From Salvia splendens (lineage: Eukaryota > Streptophyta > Magnoliopsida > Lamiales > Lamiaceae), in assembly GCF_004379255.2 (NCBI RefSeq), contig NC_056051.1, positions 10,579,968 to 10,643,967 of the forward strand: a DNA stretch of 64,000 nucleotides, given 5' to 3'. A program made the translations under genes and the position numbers. Shown in pieces: positions 1 through 9,712 of the stretch; within the stretch, counting starts at the first letter, position 1, and each line of letters begins with the position of its first letter. The notes beneath the pieces are model-generated. The model was not told the origin of the DNA. It searched no databases and saw only the letters and a program-made list of their open reading frames with translations.

Positions 1-2175
1 CGGCCGAACTGTTGCCTCCTAACCTCTCGACCCCCATGTGCAACTCCATGGGGTCTTCGTCCGCATCCCCACAATTCTCAACATCAAATTCTCCGTTCGC
101 CATGAGAGAGTAATATCGGTTAGTACTCATGTGGTTCTTTGCCGAGAAGAACCCACGCCCCCTTGTCATGGCATGGCGCGCGCCTCCTCTCGGATTCCCT
201 CGACGAGCTGGTGAGACCGAGCGCCTCGCATTAGGGGAGCCCCACTCCACGTCCATGTTCCCACGTGGTGATGGTGGTTCGGAGGTGGGATGCAATGGGC
301 TCCCCCGGTTCGGTGGGGACTTCCCAACCTCGGTCCCGGCCTTGAGCCCGGCATTTTGAGTTCCGGAGCTCGGTCCGCTCCCCAAAGCAGAGTCCGGCAT
401 TCTAGAGTCCGGTCTTGAGCCCGGCAATTTCGAGTTCGGTCCCTCCCAGGAAGTACCACCGATATCCTCCCCATTTGTTTTGTTATTGTTTGGTCGATCA
501 CCGGCCTTGCCTTGCTTCTTCCCATAACGTTTCCATTCATTGGAGCTGGGGGCATTCTTCCCCGTATCTTGCTTCCCCTTCTCGGTTTGTCTCTCGGGTT
601 GTGACTGTTTAGGCGGGCCGTTATGGTAGTTTCTCTTTTGCGGCCGTTCCTTCTTGCCCGTCGCATAGCACACCTCACTTGCATGGCCGACGTGTTTACA
701 TTCTTGACAATATGATGGTATCTTGTCCCATCGGACCCGCTGCACTGTTTCTCGCCCACCAAGGTCAAGGATTATCTCTTCGGTAGGCGGTTTTGTGATG
801 TCTATCTCGACGCAAATTCGGGCAAATGACAGCCGAGTCTTGTTTGCCGTGGCTCGATCAATCTGTATTGGAGTGCCGAGAAGCTTGCCGATGGCGAATA
901 AGGCGGATTGGTCGAAAAGATGAATGGGGAGGCCAATTAGGTTGCACCAAATTGCCGCAATGGGGGACTCGCAGTATGCATCAAAGTCCGGGGACCATTT
1001 GAAGACCCTCATCGGGTGACGGTCAATGAGCCATACGGGCGTACCCCTTGGGCCTCCAAGGATTCGGGCATAGTCCGCCAAGTCCTCGCATTGAATGAGA
1101 ATATGTTTAGCATTAATGTACTTCCAACTGAATCCACACCGGAGTTTAATATTATCGAGAGTCTTTTGGATTTGCAGTCCGGTAGGGATAGAGTGAGAGA
1201 ACTTACCCACAATGGCGTGTCCCATGCTCTCAGCAAGCTTTTGAGTTTCCGCTCCGGAGAAGTAGATGGCCGGGATGCCGTCGGACACTGAAGCGAATCC
1301 AATGTTCTGAAGCTTATCCGGCTCAAAGGCTTGAGGGCCGTTAGGGTCAGTCGAGCCTTTAAGCATGTCCGCCATCGTTTTCGGCCGGCCGGGGTGGCTT
1401 GAGGTGTCATCACCCCCGCCATGAAGCGTGTTACTCGCCGAGCCCGACGGAGTACCCTTAAGCAAGTCCGCCATCGATTTCGGCCACGCCGAGGTCCCCG
1501 GGGTAGCTTCTACCCCCCCATGTTGAGTAACTTCATTTGGCCCTTGTGTTGCGGCATTCGCCGAGGGCTTAGGTGTATTTCCTTTTCTCTTCGGGTTGTT
1601 GTGTTCGGCTTTTCCATTCTCGGTGTGGATCTTCTCGGCACCATCGTTTTCGTTGTGTACCCTTCTCGGCTTTTCCATTCTCGGCAGTTCGGCTTTTCCT
1701 TTCTCGGTGTGGACCTTCTCGGCCTCTTCATTCTCGGTGTGGATCTTCTCGGCATCATCCATTGGCGTGTCGTTGGGTGTTGGTGTTTCTCTTGTCAATA
1801 CGCCCATCTCGGCACTAGGCGTGGCCTTGTTCGTTGTCTCGATAATAAGCTTTTCTCGGTTGGCGTTAGGGTTCGCCTTAGGTCGCGGCTGGCCGAGCTC
1901 CACACAATAATGTTCCGGGCTGGCCTCAAACGTAGCTCGGATCTTGCTAGTTCGTCCTCGTTCGAGAGGGGGGAAGTCCTCAAGAGATGCCCCACTCCCA
2001 TTCCAAGGTGTGTGTGTGACACTTTGCATGCATCCCGAAGAGTTTTGGGGGAACTCCGGTGGTTTGTGACTGGCCGTCGGTAGGTTTCCGGCACGGAGAG
2101 GCTGCGCCGCCGCTGCATCGAGCGTTTCCACCGAGTCCAACGCTGCAAGATGAAGGATCTCATCTAGTTTTGGGT
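1..2175 (-). CDS. LINE-A ORF1 (DUF4283 / zinc knuckle), partial, runs off the left edge
   Basis: This is the RNA-binding ORF1 protein of an L1-clade plant LINE, closely similar along its length to the ORF1 of LINE-A2 (33844-36150). Read leftwards it begins inside ORF1 at about 2175 (ILHLAALDSVE), passes the FPPLERGRT motif and a charged repeat (AEKIHTEN, about 1760-1600), the DUF4283 block (GHAIVGKFSHSIP, then HPMRVFKWSPDFDAYCESP), and the zinc knuckle CQECKHVGHASEVC at about 712-666. I translated several stretches by hand and found no stop, so the frame looks open to the window edge. The start codon is missing: the 5' end is cut where mini-B1 begins. About 25 extra codons near 370-440 (KLPGSRPDSRMPD) are absent from A2. 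LINE identity is strong; coding activity is unknown. Confidence 0.75.
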
Positions 2176-2206
2176 TCCTTGGTGGGGATCTCATCTAGTT
2201 TTGGGT
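2155..2206. repeat. Short direct duplication at the LINE-A / mini-B1 junction
   Basis: The 21-base word starting ggatctcatctag occurs at 2155-2175 and again at 2186-2206, separated by 10 bases. The first copy is native LINE-A ORF1 sequence, also found at about 36119-36139 in LINE-A2. The second copy abuts the 5' edge of mini-B1. This is probably a repair or insertion footprint. It is not a normal target-site duplication, because no third copy follows the mini-B1 poly(A). Confidence 0.6.
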
Positions 2207-3361
2207 ACAACCGGCTCTTTTGAAGGTACGCCATCGCTCTCCTTTTCCGATTTTGAAACGGATTTTCTCTCGGAGAAGCTAGGGCTAGCTATTGTCGGGA
2301 AGTTCTCCCATTCACTCCCGTCCACAACCCAAATTCAAAAAAGTCTTAGTGGCATGGGGCTAGTTGGAGCATTCAAATGGAAATACTTGAATGCTAAGCA
2401 TATTTTACTCCAATTTCAAGAGGTGGCCGATTATGCTAAGGTGCTAAATGACCCTAATGGGAGTCCGAATTGGTATGTTTATTGCCATCCGATGAGGGTG
2501 TTCAAGTGGGCACCTGATTTTGACACGTTCTTTGAGTCGCCAATTGTTGCCGTGTGGTGTAACATATTAGGTATACCGGCTCACCTCTATGAAGAATCGG
2601 CCCTCTTGGCAATCGGTAAGCTCCTTGGCAAGCCACTACAAGCCGATCATGGCACAATTCATCAAAGCCGACTCTCCTTCTTAAGGATTTGCGTAGAGAT
2701 TGACATCTCTACTCCCCCGACGGAAGAGATCATCCTTAATATCCGAGGCAAAGACTCGATGTACAAAGTGGCATGGGACCGTATTCCATTGTTTTGTGAT
2801 AATTGTAAACATGTTGGGCATGAGAAAGAGGATTGCCATGCAGCGGGAAGGAAGTCTCGGGGTAGAGACAAGGGTCGCCGAGCATCATACAAGGAGAACC
2901 TTTCAAGCCATGCCGCCAAGATCATCCATCGTGAGTGGCGCCCAAAGGCGAATGGCACTCCATCGTCCATTGGACAGTTGGAGAAGTCCAAAGATTGTAA
3001 CAATCACGCGGAGTACATCGAGGGTACATTGGGTGCGGGATCGTTGAAGTCAAGAGTGGCTAGTAGGAGTCACCCAAATGTGGATGAGGATGGCTTCCAA
3101 TTGGTGTCGAGGAGGAGGAAAGGAAAAGTGCATGAGGGAGATATGCACACCAAGGCTCCACACGTGGATGATTGGCATTTGAAGGAGAATGTTGCTACGG
3201 TGACATTTGGGAGTGTCCCATCGGGTGCGAATGACACGAGCTTTAGCTCCATAAGTGTCGCATGTGGGCGCCCCAACCGGGAGATAGAGGGCCTCATCGA
3301 GGACCTTGATCCAGGAGGGCATGTACCTAGCGGAGGTATCCCTATTGCGGGCCTTAGCTAG
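2207..3361 (+). CDS. mini-B1 ORF1 (DUF4283 plus CCHC knuckle), N-terminally truncated
   Basis: About 384 uninterrupted codons end at TAG 3359-3361. DUF4283 landmarks are LAIVGKFSHSLPSTTQIQKS, HPMRVFKWAPDFDTFFESP, WCNILGIPAHLYEESALL and CVEIDISTPPTEEIILNIRG. The zinc knuckle is CDNCKHVGHEKEDCH (about 2797-2841). A basic tail (FQLVSRRRKGKVHEGDMH) and an acidic C-terminus (IEGLIEDLDPGG ... GGIPIAGLS) follow. Proteins of this type bind LINE RNA in a ribonucleoprotein. The N-terminal half (KTKRVGTPHPEKARQALK domain in mini-B3) is missing, so no native start codon is present and the piece is unlikely to be expressed. Confidence 0.75.
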   Translation, partial: TTGSFEGTPSLSFSDFETDFLSEKLGLAIVGKFSHSLPSTTQIQKSLSGMGLVGAFKWKYLNAKHILLQFQEVADYAKVLNDPNGSPNWYVYCHPMRVFKWAPDFDTFFESPIVAVWCNILGIPAHLYEESALLAIGKLLGKPLQADHGTIHQSRLSFLRICVEIDISTPPTEEIILNIRGKDSMYKVAWDRIPLFCDNCKHVGHEKEDCHAAGRKSRGRDKGRRASYKENLSSHAAKIIHREWRPKANGTPSSIGQLEKSKDCNNHAEYIEGTLGAGSLKSRVASRSHPNVDEDGFQLVSRRRKGKVHEGDMHTKAPHVDDWHLKENVATVTFGSVPSGANDTSFSSISVACGRPNREIEGLIEDLDPGGHVPSGGIPIAGLS

Positions 3362-3607
3362 GTGATGGACAGAAGTGTTGGGGATACAAAGGTTGTATCA
3401 AATGGTAATTGCATTTTGAGAGTATATAGATGACCACCTCTAGTTGTCAGGGAGGCCCTCGTTGTACTCTAATTTGTCATGCCTTGGCGAGTCGTCACTT
3501 TTGGGCGACTCGGTGTATGTTTGTTTGTAACCGATGGTTTTGGTAATGCACAGGTGTGGGTCCGCCTCAACCCTCCGCCCTTTGGGGTGTGTTTGATTAA
3601 AAAAAAA
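2207..3607 (+). mobile_element. mini-B1, ORF1-only LINE-derived element, 5' truncated
   Basis: A non-LTR retroposon containing only the 3' part of an ORF1, a 236-base 3' UTR (3362-3597) and a poly(A) tail (3598-3607). No endonuclease or RT follows ORF1. The 3' UTR holds the family signature (GAGTATATAGATGACCA, GGGAGGCCCTCGTTGTACTC, GGCGAGTCGTCACTTTTG, then AACCCTCCGCC and GGGTGTGTTTGATT before the A tract), also seen in mini-B3, B4, B5 and B7. The 5' end is truncated relative to mini-B3. The piece beyond the tail (3608-4262) is a mini-B-type fragment on the other strand. Confidence 0.8.
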
Positions 3608-4262
3608 TAGTAGACTTTGGCCTTTCCTTCATTTGTGAGTCACATGCGTCCACCTCCTCACATGTCACCCTCACACCTAGCCTAGGATTCACGTGAATCC
3701 TTGTACCATCACCATTCGGTTGGTTGACCAGCTCCATCTCCTTGCATGGTACAGCATTATTCCGGCCAGCCGGCGCCGGTGACAATTCGGCCACCCCTCG
3801 TCGTCAGTTCTTTCCCTTTCACACGCCGGCGCGCTCCCTTCTTTAGCCATTTGCTCTAAAGAGCTCAACATCTCCTCAACAAGAGCTTGCTCGTTTTCTG
3901 GCGAACCCTTCCCCTCACCATGGAGTTCGGCGAGAAGATTATCCGCCATTTCAAATACCATCTTCTTCTTAGCACTACAGACCCCCGAACCAGATTCAAG
4001 ACCGGCACGTTTGAGGGCTCGTTGTGCTTTCTCCGGGTGTGGCGTGCCAACCCTTTTCGTTTTTGCCCGTGCAATTGCGTGGAAGTTCCATTCCAGCGAG
4101 GAGAGGGGCTGCGCCGAGTGTACCAAGGCCGCGGCATCCCCCTCCGACGACTTATCGCCGGACTACATCATCTGTCGGATGCAACAATCACATTTCACCT
4201 CCCTCAAAGGGGAGGGAGGGAGAGAGGACGAATTCTAGAGAAAAGGGAGAGCTTCTCTCACT
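3608..4262 (-). pseudogene. mini-B2 / LINE-B 5' fragment: 5' UTR plus ORF1 N-terminus
   Basis: Read leftwards, the element starts near 4262 with the terminal hairpin (GAGAGAAG, loop CTCTCC, then CTTTTCTC) and the GAATTC block shared by B-family 5' ends, then enters ORF1. Recognisable N-terminal residues are KTKRVGTPHPEKAQRALKRA, KKKMVFEMADNLLAELHGEG and EEMLSSLEQMAKEG. It stops at 3608, where it abuts the mini-B1 poly(A), so the DUF4283 half and the 3' end are absent. Without a 3' end I cannot tell an ORF1-only element from a full LINE-B. Frameshifts interrupt the reading frame after about residue 120. Confidence 0.7.
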
Positions 4263-4264
4263 CA

Positions 4265-4735
4265 GATTTGGGATACTTTTGGCGATGCCATTGCTCCACT
4301 TAAAGTTGCTAATTCCAACGAGTGTCTATAAGATTTCAAGAAGGAAGCCCTTCCAAGGAAATTGATAATTAACAGGACTAGACAAGTAGGAACCTGGCTT
4401 CATATAGATATGCCTCAGTTTTGGCATGCTCCAGATCACCGTAGGAAGTAAGGGATACTTGCTGATTGAACAATGATGATGAACTATTGTTTCAAGAGAA
4501 TTGAGTTTGGACATGGATTAAGGAAGTGGACCATCACAGTGGAAAGCAAGATACCTCAGACAACCAAGTTTAGCAATTTGATGAGGAAACTTACCAAAGT
4601 GAAGCTCAAGTGTGTCTAGTACATTGAGATAGGGAAAACCCAAGTAGACAACAGATGGATTATTAACAAGTTCACTTGAAGTACAGAGGAACGAACGAAT
4701 GTGATGATAAGAACTTTTCATGTCATGTAAAAAAC
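4265..4735 (-). pseudogene. NLR resistance-gene fragment, leucine-rich repeat region
   Basis: Minus-strand frames give HHIRSFLCTSSELVNNPSVV, FPYLNVLDTLELHFGKFPHQ, IAKLGCLRYLAFHCDGPLP, SMSKLNSLETIVHHHCSI and PTVIWSMPKLRHIYMKPGSY. This is the order found in the first LRRs of R1-type CC-NB-ARC-LRR immune receptors (RSFLC; VLDTLEL; LGCLRYLAFH; LPKSMSKL; IWSMPKLRH). One frame break lies near 4515. It is flanked by mini-B2 on the left and by the LINE-C 5' end on the right. The NB-ARC part of an NLR lies in the same orientation at 13655-14175, so the two may have been one gene; everything between kinase-2 and the LRRs is gone. Confidence 0.75.
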
Positions 4736-5557
4736 GCTCTCGCCTCTCTCTAGTTTCTCTCACTAAAACGCTTGCAACAAACGGTCACCGGCGGCTTCCC
4801 CCGTTGGACGAGACACCCGACAAACCCTCGACTACACTAGGGGAGCCGATCATCAAATATAGATGACACGGTCCGGGATAAGAACGACACGACGGCGACT
4901 TTGTTTCAGTCCGTCGGAGAATGCATCACGAGTGCGGCAACATATAACAAGGAAGCCCGCAAGAGTGCGGGAGAACGACTGAAATTGCGCAAGTGTACCC
5001 CTCGGCCCCCAACGAAGGGGAATGGAAAAAAAAGGTTCAACGCCTCACCCTCACCGTCAACCAAACCGGAGTCCAAGAGAGTGATAGCCGACGACATGGA
5101 ACGAGGATGTCGGCCAAAAAGTGGGTTATAAGAAAAATCTAATCGAGGAACTTGACTTGGTGGCGGAGACCGCCGGAAACAATGGGTCCGAGGGAGACAA
5201 CGACCAGCCGGAGAAAAAAAGAACACCCAGGGCAAGGGTTTGAGCGGGGAAGAAGGTTCCTTCGCGGCACCCACAACGTCGGAAAACCCAAACACTACAA
5301 TCGCTACTCTGCCGTACACGGCTGGACCACCGCCCCTGCGACGAGGTGAAACCACCGATGACTCAGCCGCCGAGGAGATGACCGTTGGAGTGGAGGTAGA
5401 GACAAAACCATACCAGCTGGTTGCCAGCACTGAGGTGGAGATGGAAACAAATTTTCAAAAAGATGCATTGGTCAACTTTCCCGAAATGGACGTAACACCA
5501 ACTACAAACTTGGAAAGACGAATTGTCCCATTCCTCTTCGAGGAGTCACGTGATTGT

Positions 5558-5572
5558 CTTGTTGAAGAGCCA
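5558..5572. repeat. Target-site duplication of mini-B3, left copy
   Basis: The 15-base word cttgttgaagagcca at 5558-5572 recurs exactly at 7835-7849. The two copies bracket mini-B3 and are native LINE-C ORF1 sequence (VEEP). This is a typical target-primed reverse transcription footprint. Confidence 0.9.
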
Positions 5573-7834
5573 TTTTTTTTGTTAATCAAAAGCACCACGA
5601 GGGTGGAGGGTTAAGGCGGCGGACCCACACCTGAACATTACTAAGGACAATTGCAACGAACAACCAGGAACACCTAGCCGCCCAAAAGTGACGGCTCGCC
5701 AAAACCAATTAGAGTACAACGAGGGCCTCCCTACCAACTAGAGTGCTCATCAATGTACTCTTCACTATTCTATTACAATTAATATGGTGCAACCTTCACA
5801 TCACAAAATCCAAGGTCCGTCACGTAATTGAGGCCCGCAATAGGGATACCCCGCGATGAAAGATCCCTCCCGGATCAAGTTCCTCGATGAAGCCTTCCTT
5901 CTCCCGGTTGGGGAGCCCACATGAGACATTCATTGAGCAAGTGCTCAGCTCGTTCGCACTAGAGTCATCCCGATCGAATGACACTGTGGCGACATTGTCT
6001 TTCAAACGCAAATTGTCGATGTGTTGAGCTTTGGAGTGCATGTCTCCCTTATGTGCCTTGCCTTTCCTCTTCCTCGACACCAATTGGAATCCATCCTCGT
6101 CCTTGCTTGGTTAACTCCCAAGGGGCGCTCGAGGAGCCAACGGATCGACGTCCATTGTACCCTCCTTATTCTTCTCTTGGTTGCCACTCTCTTTTTCCTT
6201 GTTCGTGTGATCAATGTTCGGTAAGGTGCCAACCCTAATCGCCGCCTTTGGACGCCATTCTCAACGGATGATCTTGTGGTCGTGGCTAGGGTAGAACGCC
6301 TTGGTTGGTGTTCGGTAATCCTAGTCGCCAACACGACCCTTCCTTCCCAATGCATGACACTCATCAATGACATGCCCAACATGCTTACAATTCTCGCAAA
6401 ACAATGGAATACGATCCCATGCTACTTTGTGACTTGATTTTTTTGCCTTGGGGTTTAGCATGATATCCTCCGTTGAGGAGTTGGAGATATAAATCTCAAC
6501 ACATATCCTAGCAAAAGAGAGTCGGGTTTGATTGATTGTGGCATGGTCCGCTTGTAACGGCTTGCCTTGTAGCTTGTCGATCGCGATGAGGGCCGATTCC
6601 TCAAAAAGATGATCCGGTAGTCCCATGATATTGCACTACACGGCAAGGGCCACTTAAGACCTTAGCATAATCAGCCATATCATGGAATTGAAGTAGGATG
6701 TGCTTGGCATTCAAGTATTTCCAAGTGAAAGAACCAACTAGCCCCATACCCCCTAAGCTTTTTTGAATTTGGAAAGAAGGGAGTGAGTGGGAAAACTTCC
6801 CAACAATGGCTAGTCCTAGTTTCTCCGAGAGATATTCCGTTTCAACATCGGTAAAGGAGAGATAAGGTGTACCTTCAAAGTCTCCGGCTGTCCCCAAAGG
6901 TGTGACCTTGCCGGCGTCGAGTGGGATTGGCTCGTCCTTATGGGTTTTATGCGGTGTTGAGGCTCCCACCATGCACCCCGCCCCTCCATGTGCAAACAAG
7001 TTTTTAGCCTCCTCCCACGCATTCGCCGGCGGGACCAGGTTTTCCGGCGGGTACTCCGGCGGCCGGCCGTCGGTGCCATGGTCCCTCTTGTCTCCATCAA
7101 TGCCGATTTGGGTGTGGATAGCACATGGTGCTGATTTTGAATTCAAAATGCCATTTACCTCAAATGGACCATCATTCTCTTGCCCAAGCAAAGTAACCTT
7201 TGTCTTTTCCTTCTTTTGTGAGTCACATGCCAACCCATCCTCTAGCCTAGGCGTCACATGGAGGGTTGTGCTTACATTGGTCTCCTTGTTGACCATCTCA
7301 TACTCCAAGCATGAGACATCAAGGTCCCGGCCAGCCGGCGCCGGCGCCGGCGCAATTCCGGCCATCCCCTCACCATGAAGACCTTCCAAATCCTTTGACG
7401 AAGCTTTCTCATTCTTTGCCATTTGAGCTAAGGAGCTCAACATCTCCCCAATAAGAGCTTGCTTAACATCCGGCGACCCCCTCCCTTCACCATGGAGTTT
7501 GCCGACGAGTCCATCAGCAATTTCGAACACCATCTTCTTCTTAGCCCGACTCACCTCCGAACCAGATTCAAGACCGGCTCGTTTGAGGGCTTGTCGAGCT
7601 TTCTCCGGGTGGGGCATGCCAACCCTTTTTGTTTTGGGCCGTGCAATCAAACGAATCATCCACATTCGAGTTAACGTGTGTATCAAGGCAGCGGCCTCCC
7701 CCTTCGGCAGCTCACCACCGAACTTCACCATGTGTCGGATGCAACAATCACATTTCACCTCCCTCAAAGGGGAGGGAGGGAGAGAGGGCGAATTCTAGAG
7801 AGAAGGGAGAGCTTCTCTCACTTGGGGAAGCGCC
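5573..7834 (-). mobile_element. mini-B3, apparently full-length ORF1-only LINE-derived element
   Basis: A 2.26-kb element read leftwards: a 5' UTR with terminal hairpin (7834 to about 7740), a single ORF1 (start at 7731 or 7767), a 3' UTR of about 240 bases and a poly(A) tail seen as T at 5573-5580. A perfect 15-bp target-site duplication brackets it (5558-5572 and 7835-7849), so both ends are genuine insertion ends. There is no endonuclease, RT or RNase H. The 3' terminus (AACCCTCCACCC ... GGTGC ... TTTTGATTAAC) resembles the 3' ends of LINE-A and LINE-B. It is the reference copy for the mini-B family in this window and appears to have been mobilised by a LINE in trans, as proposed for mammalian HAL1. 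Confidence 0.85.
5820..7731 (-). pseudogene. mini-B3 ORF1 (DUF4283 plus CCHC knuckle), frameshifted
   Basis: The conserved start is probably Met at 7731 (MVKFGGELPKGE; MVKSGGELPEGD in LINE-B); an in-frame Met lies 12 codons upstream. The frame is open to about 6640 and carries the basic helical N-domain (KTKRVGMPHPEKARQALKRA), a Gly/Pro linker and DUF4283 (LGLAIVGKFSHSLPSFQIQK). Part of DUF4283 (the HPMRVFKWAPDFDTFFESP region) is deleted near 6640-6650. The frame then shifts to LPDHLFEESALIAIDKLQ and the knuckle CENCKHVGHVIDEC (about 6400-6356). Further shifts lead to a C-terminus related to the other copies. It is a broken copy, not a functional protein. Confidence 0.8.
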
Positions 7835-7849
7835 CTTGTTGAAGAGCCA
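7835..7849. repeat. Target-site duplication of mini-B3, right copy
   Basis: An exact second copy of the 15-base word at 5558-5572. It lies at the 5' end of the minus-strand element. Confidence 0.9.
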
Positions 7850-9712
7850 ATTGAAGATCCAAAATATCCCCTTCTACACCTTGCACATCCGGATTTAGCC
7901 GACGTACATGACCGGATCTCATCTCAACCACTACTCACCGCCGACCATACCGAAATAATCGTACCAGCACCGAGACGACCGGCACTAGCCTCCGCACAAC
8001 CTACGGCCGACCCACTCAAGGCCGGCTGGGAGAAACCCCAAGAAGGTCAATATCAATGCTCCATTGGACCAATTCCATCCTCTTGAGAAAGGTCGTACGA
8101 AGATATTGTGCGGAGCCTTCGAGACTTGGGTCGCACCGGGGCAGCAAGGGAGACCCCGCCTAAAGCACCCCTCGCGCGAAACGGAACAAGCCGGGCGAGT
8201 GCGTAATGTGCCGAAAGGACCCGTTGCGTTACCCCAACCAGCCCCAACGCAACTCCCCGGAACGCGAGCGCGGGGACCGCACCAGCTAGGCCGGCAACAT
8301 TGGCGGATTTGCTCCGGAACCAGCTCGATCCCAACGGCCCACATATCTGTGAGCCGGAGAAAATTAAAAATGTTGGCCTCGCATCATCTAGCAATGGAAT
8401 CCAATCCATCTACTTCTCGGGGGTCGAAACAAGGCAATTGGTCGACAATTTGGGCCATGCTATCGTGGGGAAGTTCTCCCATTCTATCCCGGCCTCGCAC
8501 CAAATTCAAAAGGCTCTCGATAACATGAAGCTCACGCGGGGCTTCTCATGGAAGTTTATAAATGCCAAACACATTCTCATCCAATTGGAAGATTTGGTGG
8601 GGCGTATTTTCAATGGCCCGAAGGATATTCTGGTTTGGTTCGTCGATAGACACCCGATGAGGGTCTTCAAGTGGACTCCGGAGTTTGATGTGTTTTGTGA
8701 ATCTCCTATCGCAGCAATATGGTGCAACCTAATAGGTCTCCCAATCCACCTATTCGATCATTCGGCACTCTTTCCCATCGGGAAACTTCTTGATAATCCG
8801 ATCCAAATAGATTGGGCTACGGCCAACAAATCAAGATAGTCTTTTGCGAGAATTTGCGTCGAAATAGACATCACCAAGTCGGTAATAGAGGAGATTATTC
8901 TTGATATATGTGGAAGAGAAACCATCCAACAAATTAAGTGGGACAAGATCCCAACCTTTTGCTCTGAATGCAAACACGTGGGACATACCGTAGCGGTGTG
9001 TTATGCGTCCGGCAATAGAGAAAGGCCACCAAAGAAGAATTTCAACATCCATAGAGGAAGGCAAACCAAGGTTGATAGCAATGCCCCGACGGATCCACAC
9101 TTACACACCCAGGGGGAGAACGTTGATGAGAGGCAACGGAGAGACAACGGGGGATGGTCAGCTCGAAAGAGACCAAAGGAAACCAAAGCGGGGGTCATCC
9201 GGGACTTCTATTTTCCCCCAGCCTCAATCCCGGACATTTTGGAGCCGGCTAGGGGGTAAGGTGTGGGCTAAGAAGACGAAACACAGGGGCAAACAGGGGA
9301 CGTACTAAGGGGACCAGGTGAAAGATACATCGCCGAGCCGATCAGGGGAGAGCTCCCATTACCAGCAAGGCAAAGGGAGACTCAAGGCAAGGAGTGGGTC
9401 TCCGCCCTCGCACCGAAAAGGTCAATCTTCGGAGGGGATCGTAGAGTCAAAGGAGAACCTTCATGAGCAAGACCTTGAGAAGTTTATGAGTGCAAATATG
9501 TATCATGCACTTATGGAAGAGGATGAGTTCCTCACTGATCACGACAGAACAGGGGAGACAACCAGCATGGAAATCTCCACTACTTACCCATCCGGAGGAG
9601 GGGAAGTCGGGTCCCCACGAGAAAATGGTCAAATCGAGGGCAAGAAGGTTCATCCGTTGGATCACAACGGGCGGATTTCCCCCCACTCGGGTAAGAACCC
9701 CCTCTTTTAATT

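Larger units (their letters stand above)
4870..9710 (+). pseudogene. LINE-C ORF1, split by mini-B3 and decayed
   Basis: The N-terminal part (4890-5572) has KLRKCTPRPPTKGNGKKRF, the counterpart of the LINE-A basic motif KVRKSTPAPPTKGNGRKRF. After the mini-B3 insertion the frame resumes with FHPLEKGRTKI (8068), DUF4283 (GHAIVGKFSHSIPASHQIQK at 8453; HPMRVFKWTPEFDVFCESP; LIGLPIHLFDHSALFPIGK), a TAG at 8837-8839, CVEIDITKS and the knuckle CSECKHVGHTVAVC (about 8960-9001). The C-terminus (FMSANMYHALMEEDEFLTD) matches the LINE-A HMSTNKYYSLMANGEFDVD motif. It ends at TAA 9708-9710, just before ORF2. Several frameshifts are present. Confidence 0.75.

Noticed and set aside
1605..1760. CRISPR-like array from the regular ctcggtgtggatcttctcgg repeats
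   Set aside because: The units are contiguous, with no unique spacers, and encode a charged peptide repeat inside ORF1 of a plant LINE.
2207..3361. A host zinc-knuckle (CCHC) nucleic-acid-binding gene
   Set aside because: The DUF4283/CCHC protein is encoded in repeated copies with poly(A) tails and target-site duplications; retroelement ORF1 explains all of them.
2201..4262. mini-B1 (+) followed by mini-B2 (-) as one twin-primed, 5'-inverted insertion
   Set aside because: In twin priming the inverted 5' part lies on the side away from the poly(A). Here it lies beyond the poly(A), so two separate insertions or a rearrangement are more likely.
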